DNA from: Omnitrophica bacterium GWA2_41_15
Lineage (GTDB): Bacteria; Omnitrophota; Gorgyraeia; Gorgyraeales; Gorgyraeaceae
NCBI GenBank assembly: GCA_919902485.1
Contig: CAKKRB010000021.1
Coordinates: forward strand, 1,170-8,886
Length of the DNA stretch: 7,717 nt
Direction: 5' to 3'
In this document: positions 5,309 to 7,717 of the stretch, in pieces
Layout of the letters: every line of letters begins with the position of its first letter
Position numbering within the stretch: position 1 is the first letter of the stretch
Position numbers and translations under genes: made by a program
The notes under the pieces: generated by a model
Told to the model about the DNA's origin: nothing
The model's database searches: none
What the model saw: only the letters and a program-made list of their open reading frames with translations

Positions 5309-6730
5309 TTAATCTTGCTGTGTTACGCGGATAACTTCATTAAGAGTGGTAAGGCCTGCTTTTATTTTTTCCAAGCCATCCATGCGAAGGGTATGCATCT
5401 CTGATTGAAGCGCTTTTTTCTTTATCTGGTCGCTGGAAGCTCTGTTAAGCGCCATGTCTCTTATATTTTCATCCATAACCAGAAATTCATATATAGCTGT
5501 TCTTCCCTTATACCCTGTAAATTTGCAGGACTCACAGCCTTTCCCGCTGCAATTATGACATATAATCCTGACAAGCCTCTGGGCAATAAAACATTCTACT
5601 GAACTTGCCGCAAGATATGGTTCAATACCCATATCTAAAAGCCTGGTTATGCCGCCTGCCGCGTCATTTGTATGGAGAGTGCTAAAAACTAAATGGCCTG
5701 TCAACGCAACCCTTATTGTTATCTCAGCTGTCTCAAAATCCCTCACCTCTCCAACCATCATAATATCAGGGTCGTGGCGGAGCATAGACCTTAAACCAGC
5801 CGCAAAGGTCAAACCAATCCTCGGATGAACCTGAACCTGGGTTATGCCTTTCAACTGGTATTCTATAGGGTCTTCTATTGTGATGATTTTCCTGTCTCTA
5901 TTATTTATCTTGGATAAACATGCGTAAAGCGTGGTAGTCTTACCGCTGCCTGTAGGGCCTGTGACAAAAATAATGCCGTGCGGCTTTTTTATAAGTTTCT
6001 CAAGGATTCCCAAGTCAGGCGCCAAGAGCCCTAAGTTTTCTAAACTATAGAGCATGGCGCCGGTTAAAATCCTGATATCCACACTTTCCCCAAACTGCGT
6101 AGGAAGCGTGGACACCCTCAAATCCATTTCCTGCCCGCCGACTTTTATCTTTATCCTGCCGTCCTGCGGAAGCCTGCGCTCAGCAATATCTAAGTTTGCC
6201 ATAATCTTTATTCTGGAAACTATGGCTGATTTAAAATAAGTTATGTCCTGGGGTATTGGCACGTCATACAAAACCCCGTCTACTCTATACCTGACCCTGA
6301 TTTCGTCTTCATAAGGCTCTATATGTATGTCAGTGGCATTATCCTTTACAGCCTGGACCAGCATCTGATTCACAAACTTTACCATAGACGCATCCTGCGC
6401 CATTTCATCTATATTTTCCGTCCTGGACTCTTTGACCAGCAAATCCTTATCCAGTTCTCCTGAGCCCATAATCTCTTCTATTGTCTCTGCGCCAAGGCCG
6501 TAATGTTTTTTAATGGCTTCAGATATATCAAAAAAGCTTGCAGGAACAGGCTCTACCCTGAATCCTAAAAATAAACTGATATTATCGAGCGTATCTATGT
6601 CTAAAGGGTCTTCAATCGCGATAGTCAAAGTATTGCCTTCGAATTTCACAGGCATAATTTTATAATGACATGCGAATTTGGCAGGAACTTTTTCCAAAAT
6701 TTCAGGTTTTATTTGAAAAGAATAGCCCAT
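5309..6730 (-). CDS. gspE: GspE/PulE-type secretion ATPase
   Basis: GspE is the cytoplasmic hexameric ATPase that powers T2SS pseudopilus assembly. The 473-residue protein has part of a GspE_N/MshEN-like domain (1-78) and a linker. The catalytic region then shows DIHIEPYEDEIRVRYRVDG (134-152), Walker A GPTGSGKT (258-265), the Asp box IITIEDPIEYQ (282-292), Walker B HDPDIMMVGEVRD (319-331) and the His box TGHLVFSTLHTND (344-356). A four-Cys motif (C391, C394, C399, C402) is present, but the two pairs are only 4 residues apart, much closer than in common GspE/PilB proteins. The start is bounded by an in-frame TGA (6739-6737) 6 nt upstream of the ATG, so the short N-terminus is real unless there is a frameshift. 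No Shine-Dalgarno sequence was seen. It heads the gsp gene cluster. Confidence 0.96.
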   Translation of the reverse strand: MGYSFQIKPEILEKVPAKFACHYKIMPVKFEGNTLTIAIEDPLDIDTLDNISLFLGFRVEPVPASFFDISEAIKKHYGLGAETIEEIMGSGELDKDLLVKESRTENIDEMAQDASMVKFVNQMLVQAVKDNATDIHIEPYEDEIRVRYRVDGVLYDVPIPQDITYFKSAIVSRIKIMANLDIAERRLPQDGRIKIKVGGQEMDLRVSTLPTQFGESVDIRILTGAMLYSLENLGLLAPDLGILEKLIKKPHGIIFVTGPTGSGKTTTLYACLSKINNRDRKIITIEDPIEYQLKGITQVQVHPRIGLTFAAGLRSMLRHDPDIMMVGEVRDFETAEITIRVALTGHLVFSTLHTNDAAGGITRLLDMGIEPYLAASSVECFIAQRLVRIICHNCSGKGCESCKFTGYKGRTAIYEFLVMDENIRDMALNRASSDQIKKKALQSEMHTLRMDGLEKIKAGLTTLNEVIRVTQQD

Positions 6731-6751
6731 AATGTATCAAATATTAGATTC

Positions 6752-6781
6752 AGTATAGAGCTGATAGGATTATAGAATCAA
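6752..6781 (-). promoter_or_regulatory. Candidate sigma-70-type promoter for the gsp cluster
   Basis: On the minus strand, TTGATT (6781-6776, 4/6 match to TTGACA) and TATACT (6757-6752, 5/6 match to TATAAT) are separated by 18 nt. The -10 box ends 21 nt before the gspE ATG, which predicts a leader of only about 15 nt. Such matches occur by chance in AT-rich DNA. The position, directly after a terminator-like hairpin and before the first gene, is what supports it. Confidence 0.4.
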
Positions 6782-6785
6782 TAAG

Positions 6786-6807
6786 AAAAATGGCATATTA
6801 TAATGCC
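6786..6807 (-). terminator. Weak intrinsic terminator after fabF
   Basis: On the minus strand GGCAT (6807-6803) and ATGCC (6796-6792) form a 5-bp stem with a 6-nt loop, followed by A and then TTTTT (6790-6786). It lies 10 nt past the fabF stop. The stem is short and half AT, so termination may be partial, leaving some read-through into gspE. Confidence 0.5.
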
Positions 6808-6817
6808 TGAGAGGTAT

Positions 6818-7717
6818 TTATATCTTTTTTACGCAGAGGGTGGCGTTGTGGCCGCCAAAGCCGAGGGAATTGGATAAGCAGACATTGACCTTTGCCTGGC
6901 GCGCTTTGTTAGGCACATAGTCAAGGTCACAGTCAGGGTCTGGGGTTTCGTAGTTTATTGTGGGAGGAATAATGCCTCTTTCTATTGCGAGGCAGCAGAT
7001 TACGAATTCTACTCCACCTGCTGCGCCTAATTGATGGCCCAGCATTGACTTCGTAGATGAAACAGGAACTTTTTTCGCAAAATTCCCAAATACCTTTTTG
7101 ATCGCAAGGGTCTCTATTTTATCGTTTAAAGAAGTAGAAGTTCCATGAGCATTTATATAGGAAATGTCTTCGGGTTTCAGGTTAGCGTCTTTCAGCGCAT
7201 TTGCCATGCATCTGGCAGCGCCCTCGCCTTCAGGGTCAGGGGCTGTCATGTGATACGCGTCTCCTGTCATGCCATAACCAACTATCTCGCCGTATATCTT
7301 AGCGTTTCTTTTCTTCGCATGTTCCAATTCTTCTAAAATTACAATGCCGCATCCTTCAGACATTACAAAACCGTCTCTCGCTTTATCAAAAGGCCTTGAA
7401 GCCCTCTCGGGTTCGTTATTCCTGGTAGAAAGCGCCTTTAGCGCGCAAAAACCTCCGACACCCAGCGCAGTAATACAGCTTTCTGTGCCGCCGGCTATCA
7501 TAATATCCGCATCGCCATACTGAATAATCCTCATTGCCTCGCCTATTGCGTGCGCGCCAGACGCGCATGCCGTTGTAATGCAAAGATTAGGGCCCTTAAT
7601 CTTCAGCATAATGGATATATGGCCTGAAGCCATGTTCACAATAAGCATCGGAATCAGAAAAGGCGTTACGCGGGATGGCCCTTTTTCAAGTATTACTTTA
7701 TGCTCTTCCTCTATTAT
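6818..7717 (-). CDS. fabF: 3-oxoacyl-[acyl-carrier-protein] synthase II (FabF), 5' end missing
   Basis: FabF condenses malonyl-ACP with acyl-ACP in fatty acid elongation. The frame is open from the window edge: 23 codons precede the first internal ATG (7648) and read like FabF (KGPSRVTPFLIPM). That ATG is therefore not the true start, and roughly 110 N-terminal residues lie outside. The catalytic Cys is in TTACASG (codon 7567-7565). The two catalytic histidines are in NAHGTSTSLND (codon 7147-7145) and KSMLGHQLGAAGG (codon 7036-7034). The C-terminus SNSLGFGGHNATL is typical. All three C-H-H residues and the conserved Lys of the second motif are present, so the enzyme should be active. It is a housekeeping gene with no obvious functional link to the secretion genes downstream, and a terminator-like hairpin separates them. 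Confidence 0.96.
   Translation of the reverse strand: MIEEEHKVILEKGPSRVTPFLIPMLIVNMASGHISIMLKIKGPNLCITTACASGAHAIGEAMRIIQYGDADIMIAGGTESCITALGVGGFCALKALSTRNNEPERASRPFDKARDGFVMSEGCGIVILEELEHAKKRNAKIYGEIVGYGMTGDAYHMTAPDPEGEGAARCMANALKDANLKPEDISYINAHGTSTSLNDKIETLAIKKVFGNFAKKVPVSSTKSMLGHQLGAAGGVEFVICCLAIERGIIPPTINYETPDPDCDLDYVPNKARQAKVNVCLSNSLGFGGHNATLCVKKI

Noticed and set aside
5118..5312. Plus-strand open frame crossing the palindromic element in gspF
   Set aside because: Antisense to gspF, with no recognisable motifs. The palindrome explains the unusual composition better than a second gene.
6818..7648. A complete fabF-like gene starting at the ATG at 7648
   Set aside because: The frame stays open upstream to the window edge and those 23 codons read as conserved FabF sequence, so the gene is cut by the window.

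Overview
The window is one minus-strand block of a bacterial chromosome. Eight consecutive genes encode the inner-membrane and pseudopilus parts of a type II secretion (T2SS) / type IV pilus-like machine. They lie downstream of the 3' part of a fabF-type 3-oxoacyl-ACP synthase gene. The DNA is moderately AT-rich, the proteins are rich in Lys, Ile and Glu, and the genes are packed with 1-5 nt gaps or overlaps. GspL looks like a PilM-PilN fusion and GspM is PilO-like. This style fits uncultured lineages such as Omnitrophota (OP3) or their neighbours. That assignment is an impression from gene style, not a demonstrated placement.

Layout in transcription order (high to low coordinates): fabF (7717-6818, 5' end outside the window); a compact intergenic stretch with a weak terminator-like hairpin and a promoter-like pair (6817-6731); gspE ATPase (6730-5309); gspF platform protein (5303-4056); a short hairpin and a strong ribosome binding site; gspG major pseudopilin (4015-3599); gspI (3633-3280), gspJ (3310-2693) and gspK (2696-1854) minor pseudopilins; gspL (1852-716); gspM (714-205). 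Positions 204-1 hold no complete gene. They contain a run of hairpins bounded by an 8-bp inverted repeat, and then a possible start of the next gene running off the window at position 1.

How the genes work together: GspE is the cytoplasmic motor that drives assembly of GspG subunits through GspF. GspI, GspJ and GspK would form the pseudopilus tip. GspL and GspM form the inner-membrane scaffold that couples the ATPase to the rest of the machine. No gspH, gspC, gspD (secretin) or gspO (prepilin peptidase) is visible. Some may lie beyond position 1 or elsewhere in the genome.

The two most interesting items are not ordinary genes. First, a 66-nt palindromic, cloverleaf-like element (5097-5162) lies exactly in frame inside gspF and encodes 22 residues of an interdomain linker. 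Second, a 173-nt hairpin-rich element (30-202) has matching inverted termini and hairpins at both ends. It starts 2 nt past the gspM stop, and its far edge carries the only ribosome-binding-like sequence of the next possible gene. Both look like non-autonomous palindromic mobile or repeat elements.
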